NCBI GenBank assembly: GCA_035378845.1
Contig: DAOSUP010000017.1
Span: 1-30,743, forward strand
Direction: 5' to 3'
DNA: 30,743 nt
Origin: JAKOUL01 sp035378845
Lineage (GTDB): Bacteria > Dictyoglomota > Dictyoglomia > Dictyoglomales > Dictyoglomaceae
The notes under the pieces were generated by a model. The model was not told the DNA's origin. It saw nothing but the letters and a program-made list of their open reading frames with translations, and searched no databases. Below are positions 9,734-17,011 of the stretch, piece by piece (positions within the stretch are counted from its first letter, which is position 1; each line of letters begins with the position of its first letter). A program made the position numbers and the translations under genes.

Positions 9734-10915
9734 ATGATAAGAAGATTTCCCATTCTTAAACTTCTGATAGTTTCTATACTCCTTATTTTTCTTGCTGGTT
9801 GTGTCCCAGGAGGTACAAATGGTACTGTAGGACTTATAACCTGGCAAAGGACCTATGGTGGGAATTACGAGGATAGAGCGAACAGCATACAGCAGGTAGC
9901 AGATGGAGGATACATTATTGCAGGTTATACCCTTTCCTTAGGTACTAATGGTGATGCATATATCATAAAGCTCAAGGGAGATGGTAGTTTAGATTGGGAG
10001 AGGAATTTTGGAGGAGTCTACGAGGATAGAGCGAACAGCATACAGCAGACAGCAGACGGAGGGTATATCATTGCAGGTTATACCTCTTCTGGTACTGGAA
10101 ATCATAATATATACATCATAAAGCTTAAGGGAGATGGTAGTTTAGATTGGGAGAAGAACTTTGGAGGAGCCTACGAGGATAGAGCGAACAGCATACAGCA
10201 GACAGCAGATGAAGGATACATCATTGCAGGTTATACCCTTTCCTTAGGTACTAATGGTGATGCATATATCATAAAGCTTAAGGGAGATGGTAGTTTAGAT
10301 TGGGAGAAGAACTTTGGAGGAGCCTACGAGGATAGAGCGAACAGCATACAGCAGACAGCAGATGAAGGATACATCATTGCAGGTTATACCCTTTCCTTAG
10401 GTACTAATGGTGATGCATATATCATAAAGCTCAAGGGAGATGGTAGTTTAGATTGGGAGAAGAACTTTGGAGGAGTCTACGAGGATAGAGCAAACTGCAT
10501 ACAGCAGGTAGCAGATGGAGGATACATTGTTGCAGGTTATACCTCTTCTGGTACTGGAAATCATAATGTATACATCATAAAGCTTAAGGGAGATGGTAGT
10601 TTAGAGTGGGAAAGGAGTTTTGGAGGAGAAAATTGGACTGAGGCAAACTGTATACAAGAAACAGCAGATGGAGGCTATATTGTTGCGGGTTATATACGTT
10701 CTGGTACTGGCGATCGTAATGTATATATTTTGAAACTTGATAAAGATGGGAATTTAAACTGGGAAAGGAGTTTTGGAGGAGAGGATTGGGAGGAGGCAAG
10801 CAGCATACAGCAAACAGCAGATGGAGGATACATTACTGCAGGTTATACCCGTTCCTTTGGCAATGGATCTTATGATGTGTATGTATTAAAACTTAATGCA
10901 GATGGGCGTCTCTAA
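9734..10915 (+). CDS. Lipoprotein with seven tandem 51-residue repeats (probable beta-propeller)
   Basis: The 393-residue product starts with a lipoprotein signal peptide (lipobox FLAGC, Cys23). After about ten linker residues it has seven repeats of 51 residues, each with the pattern FGG-YEDRANSIQQ-ADGGYIIAGYT-IIKLKGDGSLDWE. Every repeat could form one four-stranded blade, so a closed seven-bladed propeller anchored outside the cell is the simplest reading. The first five repeats are nearly identical in DNA; units starting at 10151 and 10304 look identical over 153 bases, showing recent unit duplication or conversion, while the last two are more divergent. The start is ATG 9734 with a strong AGGGGGG SD. 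Ligand unknown. The gene stands alone, divergent from the GGDEF operon. Confidence 0.88.
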   Translation: MIRRFPILKLLIVSILLIFLAGCVPGGTNGTVGLITWQRTYGGNYEDRANSIQQVADGGYIIAGYTLSLGTNGDAYIIKLKGDGSLDWERNFGGVYEDRANSIQQTADGGYIIAGYTSSGTGNHNIYIIKLKGDGSLDWEKNFGGAYEDRANSIQQTADEGYIIAGYTLSLGTNGDAYIIKLKGDGSLDWEKNFGGAYEDRANSIQQTADEGYIIAGYTLSLGTNGDAYIIKLKGDGSLDWEKNFGGVYEDRANCIQQVADGGYIVAGYTSSGTGNHNVYIIKLKGDGSLEWERSFGGENWTEANCIQETADGGYIVAGYIRSGTGDRNVYILKLDKDGNLNWERSFGGEDWEEASSIQQTADGGYITAGYTRSFGNGSYDVYVLKLNADGRL

Positions 10916-10920
10916 ATAAA

Positions 10921-10945
10921 AGGGAGGGAGAATTTCTCCCTCCCT
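10921..10945 (-). terminator. Intrinsic terminator, mainly for the minus-strand lipoprotein gene
   Basis: An inverted repeat AGGGAGGGAGAA / TTCTCCCTCCCT separates two convergent genes. Read on the minus strand it is followed by TTTTATTT, the expected U-rich tail. On the plus strand the tail is poor, so it may act only weakly for the gene ending at 10915. Confidence 0.75.
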
Positions 10946-10976
10946 GAGATAGGAACTAATAGAGGTGTGTTAGGCC

Positions 10977-12161
10977 TTACCTGTGGGAAGAGACTCCCAT
11001 ATTTGGAGCAAGATTCTTTACAGCTGGTGCAGTTACTACAGATGTTGGAATATCTGGGCTTACAGGTAGATTCATAATGTATCTTACAGATCTTACTAAC
11101 ATTAACTTAAATAGATCTTTATAAGTAGTAGAATATCCTTCTGGTATTCCTTCTGGTCCATTTGTCACATACCATTCCAAAGGAATGGTGGTTGCTAATA
11201 CTCTTCCAGCTCCATATCTATATTCAATGTAGGTGGGGAACAGGTCGGTAGAAGAAGTTTCTCTAAGATATATCATAATATTTGTAATAGGAAGCCCTGT
11301 ATCAAGATTATCAAATCCACCATGACTTGCATAGCTTCCATAAAGTTGTGCTGGGAAGTTTTTAGTAATAGGATGTTCAAAGTTTACTATATCGTTATAA
11401 TAGTCATTGTAATCTCTCCATGTTACATCACCTGGAAGAGTAGAAGTGAAGTCTCCTTCTGCCCATCCATAATCTGATGCAACCCAGAAAATAGTTCCTC
11501 CATTATATACAAATGTGTTAAAGACATCCTGATGTACTGTATATGTATCATAGAAATCTTGAGGCTGGTCTCCTTCTATGATTATTAAATCTCCGATGTT
11601 TAAATTAAGGTTAGGATTTTCTACTCTAAGACTTCTATACTCATATTGATTTGCCCCACTTCCTTCTGTCATTCCTATTTCAGCTTGGAGGATATCTCCA
11701 ATTACAGTAGATGGAACCTCTGCAGTAGCCCATCCAGATTCATCTTCTCTAAAGATTACCACATGTTGTATTGCCTTCGTTAATATTAAATCTTCTGCAG
11801 TCTTTGTCTCATTTTCTCCTACTGATAGAACAGTTGTAGCAGGATAGTAAACGTTATTAGGATCTTCTGCTATTATTAAGTAATTTCCAGAGGCAATATT
11901 TTCAAATGTATAATGACCATTTGCATCAGTATATTTAACAGGAGGGGTGGTCTCTTGTGGAGTTTCTCCTGGACTGGCTACAACCTGTAGAAATATTAAT
12001 GTAACTTTTATCCCCTCATACTGTCCCGCAGCCTTATCAAAATAGCGAGCGATTCCTGAAATTGATACATTTCCTTGTGGGACATTGGGAGGCTGAGAAC
12101 ACCCAGCGAATACTGATAGGATAAGAATCATGGAGATTAGGATCAAAAAACTTCTTTTCAT
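10977..12161 (-). CDS. Lipoprotein with a carboxypeptidase-regulatory-like domain and a GATase/ThuA-like region
   Basis: The 394-residue product has a lipoprotein signal (FAGC, Cys21). Residues about 32-125 form a beta-sandwich of the CarboxypepD_reg/Cna-B style: VSISGIARYFD, then a DANGHYTFENIASGNYLI turn pattern. From about 130 on, the order (HVVIFREDESGW, LIIIEGDQPQDFYDTY, FVYNGGTIFWV, GAGRVLATTIPLEWY) resembles the class I glutamine-amidotransferase-like fold seen in ThuA-type sugar-associated proteins, with no obvious catalytic Cys. It is probably a surface carbohydrate-associated protein; that is inference. The SD is AGGAGGG, seven bases before ATG 12161. It shares an upstream regulatory module with the gene ending at 14100. 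Confidence 0.75.
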   Translation of the reverse strand: MKRSFLILISMILILSVFAGCSQPPNVPQGNVSISGIARYFDKAAGQYEGIKVTLIFLQVVASPGETPQETTPPVKYTDANGHYTFENIASGNYLIIAEDPNNVYYPATTVLSVGENETKTAEDLILTKAIQHVVIFREDESGWATAEVPSTVIGDILQAEIGMTEGSGANQYEYRSLRVENPNLNLNIGDLIIIEGDQPQDFYDTYTVHQDVFNTFVYNGGTIFWVASDYGWAEGDFTSTLPGDVTWRDYNDYYNDIVNFEHPITKNFPAQLYGSYASHGGFDNLDTGLPITNIMIYLRETSSTDLFPTYIEYRYGAGRVLATTIPLEWYVTNGPEGIPEGYSTTYKDLFKLMLVRSVRYIMNLPVSPDIPTSVVTAPAVKNLAPNMGVSSHR

Positions 12162-12298
12162 TTTAAGCCCTCCTTTAGGAGAAGAAATTTTTGGAAAACA
12201 GGGAAAACTTTTTAAACCTCCTTTTTTAAATTTTTGATAACCAATTTCTATTATTAATTATACTATTATTAATATAGTTAACAAATTTTTAAGTGTCA

Positions 12299-12354
12299 GT
12301 GATTTGTATCACACTTTTTATGTGATCTTTATCACATAAAATTTTTAGATTATT
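12299..12354 (-). promoter_or_regulatory. Promoter and two CRP/FNR-like palindromes upstream of the 12161 lipoprotein gene
   Basis: A 10-bp perfect inverted repeat, TTTATGTGAT-cttt-ATCACATAAA (12317-12340), fits the TGTGA-N6-TCACA consensus of CRP/FNR-family regulators. A weaker copy, GTGAT-ttgt-ATCAC (12299-12312), lies 23 bp away centre to centre, about two helical turns. On the minus strand a -35 TTGTTA and -10 AATAAT (12354-12349) with 17-bp spacing sit just upstream, so a protein bound here would cover the transcription start and first turns, a repressor-like position. Confidence 0.6.
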
Positions 12355-12362
12355 CATATATG

Positions 12363-12429
12363 AATAAGTTTTAACAAAAATTTACTTCTATTTTCTTTAT
12401 TGTTTTAAAAAAGAAAATATTATCTCTTA
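12363..12429 (-). repeat. Upstream regulatory repeat, copy 1
   Basis: About 65 bases here match 14259-14323, with the first 39 bases identical (starting AATAAGTTTTAACAAAAATT). Each copy lies upstream of a gene for an exported protein on the minus strand, and each carries the probable -35 region. Confidence 0.8.
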
Positions 12430-12447
12430 TGGGAATTATAAAAATTA

Positions 12448-12467
12448 ATCTATGAATGATCATAGAT
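12448..12467. promoter_or_regulatory. Perfect palindrome ATCTATGA-atga-TCATAGAT
   Basis: Eight-base perfect arms around a four-base centre, about 100 bp above the proposed promoter of the 12161 lipoprotein gene. A related palindrome (TTATGA-gtaa-TCATAA, 14344-14359) stands at the same place in the second copy of the module. Confidence 0.45.
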
Positions 12468-12541
12468 CAGAGCTCTTTATAATAGGTTATGATTTTAAAG
12501 GGTATATGATAAAAAATGAAAAGATGAGGATTTTATTTAAA

Positions 12542-12569
12542 AAGGGAGAGGAATTTTTTCCTCTCCCTT
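12542..12569 (-). terminator. Intrinsic terminator of the lectin-like repeat protein gene
   Basis: A 12-bp perfect stem, AAGGGAGAGGAA / TTCCTCTCCCTT with a TTTT loop, begins 11 bases after the stop codon and is followed on the minus strand by TTAAATAAAAT. Confidence 0.85.
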
Positions 12570-12579
12570 GATGGGATAA

Positions 12580-14100
12580 TTATTGGATAAACTGTATTGA
12601 GTAATCTACTATTTTAATTCCTCTTCCTCCCATGGGATCTCCATTTGAATCAGAGATATTAGGGGCGCGATAGTAAAAGTCTACTTCGCAGACTCCAGAT
12701 GCTATTCCTAAGGCTACAGCTTTAGCTACTCCTTCTAAGGAAATATATAGACAATAAGTTTGATTACCTTTTAATGCGATATTTTTAAATTGAATGGTAT
12801 ATCTACCATTAACAGACTCTGCTGCACCAGTTACCTGTGTCCCAACTCCTGCTAATGAAACGAATACATCATATCCTGGGATATAATATCCGGTAACTCC
12901 TCCAACAATCGCAAAGAATGCATCTGACAAAAAATCTGTGAAAAGATTAGTGGCTTTTTGCCAAACTACATCGTTATATCCAGGAGCAGTATCTACTACC
13001 CTGGGATGGTTCCCTTCTGCTATACCTGTAACAACTTTTACAGCGTATTGAGTAGCACTACCTCCTACAGGTAATACATAATCTATTTTATCTACAATTC
13101 CTTTTACATCTACTGTTACAGTTAAATTAGCTATATGAAAATTGTTATCAGGAGCGACTACTTTAAGAGTTTTATAATCAAAAACTCTTAAACTTGAATA
13201 TTGCTCATCCTGAGGTGCTTCTGCACGTGCAAATATCCATGCTTTAATGAGATCACCCTGGAACCATGCATAGTCTCCCGAGGCTTTATCAGAATACATA
13301 CCTGCTCCAATTTGTTGATAAGTAATTTGAGAAGATGCAGGAGGTGGTGTGGGCATGCCAGCAAATCCCAACCACTGAACCCAGACATTCTGAGCAGAAG
13401 ATCCATCATGTTTTGTGAGAGCAAGTAGAAAGCCATCATTTCTATTATTTACAGCTCCTGCAATTACTCCAGGCTGTGCAGATGATACATAGGCAGGTCC
13501 TTTTGTAAAGGCTGGTGTAAAGGATATATTTTGACCATTACTCATTAATTTTACTTCCCCCTTAAATCCATTAACTGGGTCAGGGCAAATAGCACCCCAT
13601 ATTACCCAGGCATCATTTACAGGATTTCCATTACTATCTACAAGATAGAGGTCAAAACCTGTGGGAGAGTTATTCATTGCTCCACTTATTAGTGCTTTTC
13701 CATTGTTTTGGGCATTTGTTATAATGACAGGATATGCAGGAAGAGAGAATGAAATATGTTGTCCATGTCTTGCTTTCATTATATTTCCAGTCATTTTTAG
13801 AGATGGATCAGGAATGAAAGCTATCCATTGCACCCATGCAGAAGAAACAGTATTTCCTCTGTCATCTACTAAATAGATTGAGAAGCCTTGAGGTGTAACA
13901 TCAACAGCGCAACTTGATACAGCTTTACCTGCTTGTGCTGAAGTTAAAACTACTGGGGTTTGAGAAAATGGATTAGGAAAATTTATTCTTTGTCCATGCC
14001 CTGTCATTATTACCCCATACTGTGGGGATTCTGCTGCACTAATTGGGAAGAGTAAACTTATAGATAGGAATAAGGAGATGATGAGAAAAAATTTTTTCAT
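12580..14100 (-). CDS. Secreted protein with three ~70-residue H-type-lectin-like repeats
   Basis: The 506-residue product has a Sec signal peptide (cleavage near ISAAES). Three repeats follow at about residues 28-98, 99-172 and 173-248. Each runs GHGQ-I-F, P-V-TSAQ-GKA, G-DLYLVD-GN-V, and ends in W[VI]QW or WVIWG. The pattern resembles the H-type (Helix pomatia agglutinin-like) lectin domain, which binds sugars, though I cannot confirm it without a profile search. A PTPPPASS linker leads to a C-terminal region of about 250 residues with no recognised domain, which includes a small hydrophobic stretch (AFFAIVGGVTGYY). SD AGGGGG precedes ATG 14100. A role in binding extracellular glycan is plausible given the nearby glycoside enzymes. 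Confidence 0.7.
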   Translation of the reverse strand: MKKFFLIISLFLSISLLFPISAAESPQYGVIMTGHGQRINFPNPFSQTPVVLTSAQAGKAVSSCAVDVTPQGFSIYLVDDRGNTVSSAWVQWIAFIPDPSLKMTGNIMKARHGQHISFSLPAYPVIITNAQNNGKALISGAMNNSPTGFDLYLVDSNGNPVNDAWVIWGAICPDPVNGFKGEVKLMSNGQNISFTPAFTKGPAYVSSAQPGVIAGAVNNRNDGFLLALTKHDGSSAQNVWVQWLGFAGMPTPPPASSQITYQQIGAGMYSDKASGDYAWFQGDLIKAWIFARAEAPQDEQYSSLRVFDYKTLKVVAPDNNFHIANLTVTVDVKGIVDKIDYVLPVGGSATQYAVKVVTGIAEGNHPRVVDTAPGYNDVVWQKATNLFTDFLSDAFFAIVGGVTGYYIPGYDVFVSLAGVGTQVTGAAESVNGRYTIQFKNIALKGNQTYCLYISLEGVAKAVALGIASGVCEVDFYYRAPNISDSNGDPMGGRGIKIVDYSIQFIQ

Positions 14101-14220
14101 GTTGTCCCCCTATTAAGTATTATGAGAAGTTAAAAGTTTTCCTTCTTGCTTAGGGTAATATGGTGAAACTTCTAACTCATCTCACAAAAAAGTATAACTT
14201 AAATTTTTTTAAAAAAATAC

Positions 14221-14234
14221 TGATCTTTATCACA
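14221..14234. promoter_or_regulatory. CRP/FNR-like half-conserved site upstream of the 14100 gene
   Basis: TGAT-cttt-ATCACA matches the core and spacer of the perfect site at 12317-12340, and stands in the same place relative to the duplicated upstream repeat. The left arm is degenerate. Confidence 0.45.
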
Positions 14235-14258
14235 ATTTTTGTGGGTTTTTCTTGTATA

Positions 14259-14323
14259 AATAAGTTTTAACAAAAATTTACTTCTATTTTCTTTATTTTT
14301 TAAAAACAAAATATTATCTCTTA
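14259..14323 (-). repeat. Upstream regulatory repeat, copy 2
   Basis: Second copy of the segment at 12363-12429, with a palindrome TTATGA-gtaa-TCATAA at 14344-14359 on its far side. The rest of the 14101-14491 stretch has no ORF with an SD and is otherwise AT-rich spacer. Confidence 0.8.
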
Positions 14324-14491
14324 CGAAAGTACAAAAAGTTAACTTATGAGTAATCATAAAAGAAATGTTCCTTGCAATTGGTTATATGCTTGAATGCACT
14401 TAGGATAGTGAGATCTATAGGAGGTATATAAGGAAAGAAGAGTAATAAGAAGAAGTAAAGATACCTTAGGAAGATTTAAATATGCATAAAA

Positions 14492-14535
14492 AAAGGGCAT
14501 AAAAGGAATTTTTTTGACCTCCTTTTATGCCCTTT
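14492..14535 (-). terminator. Intrinsic terminator for the small membrane protein gene
   Basis: A 16-bp stem (AAAGGGCATAAAAGGA with TCCTTTTATGCCCTTT, 12-base loop) is followed on the minus strand by TTTTTTATGCATATTT. It lies about 60 bases after the stop at 14599. Confidence 0.85.
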
Positions 14536-14598
14536 CAGTAGATTCAATACCTAAATCTGTTTGGAACCTGGCTAAAGAAAAATTGTTATGTTAGCAGC

Positions 14599-14754
14599 TT
14601 ATTTTTTAACCTGTTTGTTTACCATATATGAGCAGATAATTAACACTGCTCCTGCTATGATGTGTAAAATGAGAGTTGTTCCCCCTACTCCTGAAAAGAG
14701 TGGAATTATGATAGCTAATACACCGATTATAAGGTTAATCCAATTGTAAATCAT
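14599..14754 (-). CDS. Small two-helix membrane protein, 51 residues, SPW-repeat-like
   Basis: A 51-codon ORF reads MIYNWINLIIGVLAIIIPLF, then SGVGGTTL, then a second hydrophobic stretch HIIAGAVLIICSYMV and a basic tail NKQVKK. Two short transmembrane helices joined by a small glycine-rich loop resemble one half of an SPW-repeat membrane protein. The start at 14754 has a strong upstream GGAAGGAGGCGGG, and the gene has its own promoter (14803-14830) and terminator (14492-14535), which makes it a real independent gene despite its size. Function unknown. Confidence 0.75.
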   Translation of the reverse strand: MIYNWINLIIGVLAIIIPLFSGVGGTTLILHIIAGAVLIICSYMVNKQVKK

Positions 14755-14802
14755 CCATCCCGCCTCCTTCCCTTACAAAAGTTTTCTGACCCCACAGCTA
14801 CA

Positions 14803-14830
14803 ATTATATAAAGTATGTAAAATTTTGCAA
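14803..14830 (-). promoter_or_regulatory. Promoter of the 51-residue membrane protein gene
   Basis: TTGCAA (14830-14825) and TATAAT (14808-14803) on the minus strand, 16 bp apart, about 50 bases above the start codon. Confidence 0.65.
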
Positions 14831-14864
14831 GATTTTTGAGAATAAATTTTTAGTTATTTATAGC

Positions 14865-15473
14865 TTATTCTACAGGTATATAGTTTATCTGTGATCCAAC
14901 TACAATTTTCCCCTCATCAATAGTTAAAACTGGGATAGATTCTATACGAATCTTCTTTCTGCTCCCATCAGGTAAGCTTACTTCCGTAGTAGTTTCAAAT
15001 GGTTTTGGACCTGGGAAAGAGAAAGCAATCTGATAAATTTTAGAAAGATCTACTTCTCCGACAGTGATTTTTTTACCTAATATAGTAAAAGCTACGTCAA
15101 AGGCTACCTTTTCCACCTTGATATTAATTTTATTCTCATTGAGGTCATATCTAATAGAAACATCACCATGAGCAGGAACAGAATAGGTTAAAGATGGATT
15201 TTTAATTGATACGGTTACATCTGCTAAAAACTGTGCTTTTCCAGAAGTTAAATTTATCCTCGGGTTTTTTACCATCCAGGTATATTCGCCTTTTATTCCT
15301 AAGATGCTAAAATTGTCAGTTTTTTTAACCTCTCCTACAACAAGTAAAAACTTATTAAGAGCATCTTGGCTGATTACTATACTGGCATCAGGTTCGTTTA
15401 CTTGAGCTACAGAAGGAATGATGAGAAGAACTAAAATAAATAGGATAGTTAAAATAGATCTCAATGTCTTCAT
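14865..15473 (-). CDS. Exported protein of unknown function
   Basis: The 202-residue product begins MKTLRSILTILFILVLLIIP with a clear Sec signal peptide ending near VAQVNE. The mature part is beta-rich (alternating segments such as FLADVTVSIKNPSLTYSVPA and INIKVEKVAFDVAFTI), with hints of a lipid-binding or LEA/SMP-like sandwich, but I do not recognise a family. The longer frame starting at 15536 is rejected because it would begin inside the -35 box of the promoter at 15507-15536. ATG 15473 has GGAGGG upstream at a good spacing. No terminator is seen; the next promoter begins within 40 bases of its stop. Confidence 0.75.
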   Translation of the reverse strand: MKTLRSILTILFILVLLIIPSVAQVNEPDASIVISQDALNKFLLVVGEVKKTDNFSILGIKGEYTWMVKNPRINLTSGKAQFLADVTVSIKNPSLTYSVPAHGDVSIRYDLNENKINIKVEKVAFDVAFTILGKKITVGEVDLSKIYQIAFSFPGPKPFETTTEVSLPDGSRKKIRIESIPVLTIDEGKIVVGSQINYIPVE

Positions 15474-15506
15474 GATAACCCTCCAATATTTGAAGCTTAG
15501 AAAATT

Positions 15507-15536
15507 ATTATAGATTAGAAAGTTAGTACTTGTCAA
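15507..15536 (-). promoter_or_regulatory. Sigma-A promoter of the 14865-15473 gene
   Basis: TTGACA (15536-15531) and TATAAT (15512-15507) on the minus strand, 18 bp apart. The start would fall near 15500, about 27 bases above ATG 15473. Confidence 0.8.
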
Positions 15537-15579
15537 ATAAAGTACGATTCTACTACTGTTACAATTAAATAGTGCTTAC

Positions 15580-15608
15580 TTGACAAATTACTTCACTCTT
15601 TATATAAT
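15580..15608 (+). promoter_or_regulatory. Consensus sigma-A promoter of the glycosyltransferase operon
   Basis: TTGACA (15580-15585), 17 bp, TATAAT (15603-15608): a perfect match. The 5' UTR to ATG 15811 is about 195 bases and includes the palindromes at 15634-15665. Confidence 0.85.
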
Positions 15609-15633
15609 ATTAGTAATAAATTATTATATAGAA

Positions 15634-15665
15634 ATCTCTGAGATAATCTAAAAGTCTTTTAGATT
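15634..15665. promoter_or_regulatory. Two adjacent perfect palindromes just downstream of the glycosyltransferase promoter
   Basis: ATCTC-t-GAGAT (15634-15644) abuts AATCTAAAAG-t-CTTTTAGATT (15645-15665). The one-base centre leaves no room for an RNA loop without melting the stem, so a DNA operator at about +20 to +50 is more likely than a hairpin. A repressor site is inferred. Confidence 0.5.
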
Positions 15666-15810
15666 TACAAAACAATCATCTTCTGAAAATTCATACCATT
15701 TTAAAGAGGATGATTCCCAAAAATATGGATAGATATAATTAATTCGCAGAAGTATTTGAAAAGCAATAATATCTGGAGCTACGACATAATCATAAAAGGA
15801 GGTGAAAACT

Positions 15811-16983
15811 ATGAAAAAGCCAGCGACTGTGGCTTTTTTAAGCACTTATCCTCCAGAGGAATGTGGTATTGCAACCTTCACCTATGATTTGGTTAATGCT
15901 ATAGATCAATATTTCCCTTATTTTAAAACAAGAATTATAGCTATGGAAGAAAGTGATAAAGAATATGAATTTGACGATAAAGTAATTTTTAAGATAAAAG
16001 ATTCCGAACCAGAGGATTATATACTTATTGCAAAATGTGTTAATGAATCTAATATTGATATAATAAATATTCAACATGAATTTGGAATATTTGGAGGAAA
16101 AGAGGGAGAATATCTGGAACTTTTCCTTAACAATGTAGAAAAACCTGTTGTTACTACTTTACATACAGTTCTTCCTCAACCTGAAGAGGGACAAAAAAAG
16201 ATGATTCAAAAGATTGCCCAAAAAAGTGAAAAATTAGTAGCTTTAAGTAATACTGCAGTTCAAATTCTAAATAATTCCTATAGAGTACCAGAAAAAAAGA
16301 TTACTGTTATTCATCATGGAGTTCCAGTATATGATTCTTTATCTAAAAAAGAAGCAAAGCTTAAATTTGGTCTTTCAGATAAAATAGTGGTTTCTACCTT
16401 TGGATTAATAAATCCAGGAAAGGGTATAGAATATGTTATTGAAGCTGTCTCTTTGCTCGTGGAGAGATATCCTAATATAATTTATCTAATTCTTGGAAAG
16501 ACACATCCAAAAGCCAAAAAATTTTATGGAGAGGAATATAGAGAAAGATTAATGAAACAAGTAAAAGATCTTAATATTGAAAACAATGTTGTATTTGTAA
16601 ATAAATACTTAACAAAAGAGGAACTTTTGGAATATTTGACAGCAACGGATATTTATATTACTCCCTATTTAAATAGGGATCAAATTTGTAGTGGAACCCT
16701 TGCTTATGCTATGGGTTTAGGAAAGGCTGTGATATCTACCCCTTACCTTTATGCAGAAGAGATGTTAAGGGATAGGAGAGGAATTTTAGTTGAGTTTAGA
16801 AATTCTAAAGCAATTTTTAAGGCTATAGATAAAATTTTGAAAGATCCAGAATTCATGAAAACCTTAGAGAAAAACGCATTAAACTTTGGAAAACAAATGA
16901 GATGGCCATATGTTGCTTTTAAATATGTGGATCTATTTAAATCCTTAATTGGCATTCCAAAGACGGTAGAAATTTCGTACTAA
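15811..16983 (+). CDS. Family 4 glycosyltransferase
   Basis: The 390-residue product begins MKKPATVAFLSTYPPEECGI, the N-terminal nucleotide-binding fold of a GT-B enzyme with the glycine-containing acceptor-side loop. The C-terminal half has the GT4 pattern: VSTFGLINPGKGIEYVIEA, LILGKTHP, then CSGTLAYAMGLGKAVIST and an AEEML segment in the donor-binding loop. It is expected to be cytosolic and retaining, transferring a sugar (mannose by context) from a nucleotide sugar. I choose ATG 15811 because AAGGAGGT (15796-15803) overlaps the alternative GTG at 15802. The next gene follows by 28 bases with its own SD, and a GH130 phosphorylase lies convergent beyond it, suggesting a linked glycan synthesis and breakdown unit. 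Confidence 0.88.
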   Translation: MKKPATVAFLSTYPPEECGIATFTYDLVNAIDQYFPYFKTRIIAMEESDKEYEFDDKVIFKIKDSEPEDYILIAKCVNESNIDIINIQHEFGIFGGKEGEYLELFLNNVEKPVVTTLHTVLPQPEEGQKKMIQKIAQKSEKLVALSNTAVQILNNSYRVPEKKITVIHHGVPVYDSLSKKEAKLKFGLSDKIVVSTFGLINPGKGIEYVIEAVSLLVERYPNIIYLILGKTHPKAKKFYGEEYRERLMKQVKDLNIENNVVFVNKYLTKEELLEYLTATDIYITPYLNRDQICSGTLAYAMGLGKAVISTPYLYAEEMLRDRRGILVEFRNSKAIFKAIDKILKDPEFMKTLEKNALNFGKQMRWPYVAFKYVDLFKSLIGIPKTVEISY

Positions 16984-17011
16984 TATTTATAAAGGAGGTG
17001 TGGGGTATCCC

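Noticed and set aside
15474..15536. Longer start for the 14865-15473 gene (TTG or ATG at 15536)
   Set aside because: The extension would begin at the -35 box of the gene's own promoter. ATG 15473 has a good SD.
15648..15845. 65-residue minus-strand ORF antisense to the glycosyltransferase 5' region
   Set aside because: It starts within the coding region of the plus-strand gene, has no SD, and overlaps the operator-like palindrome. Its composition is not suggestive enough to outweigh that.
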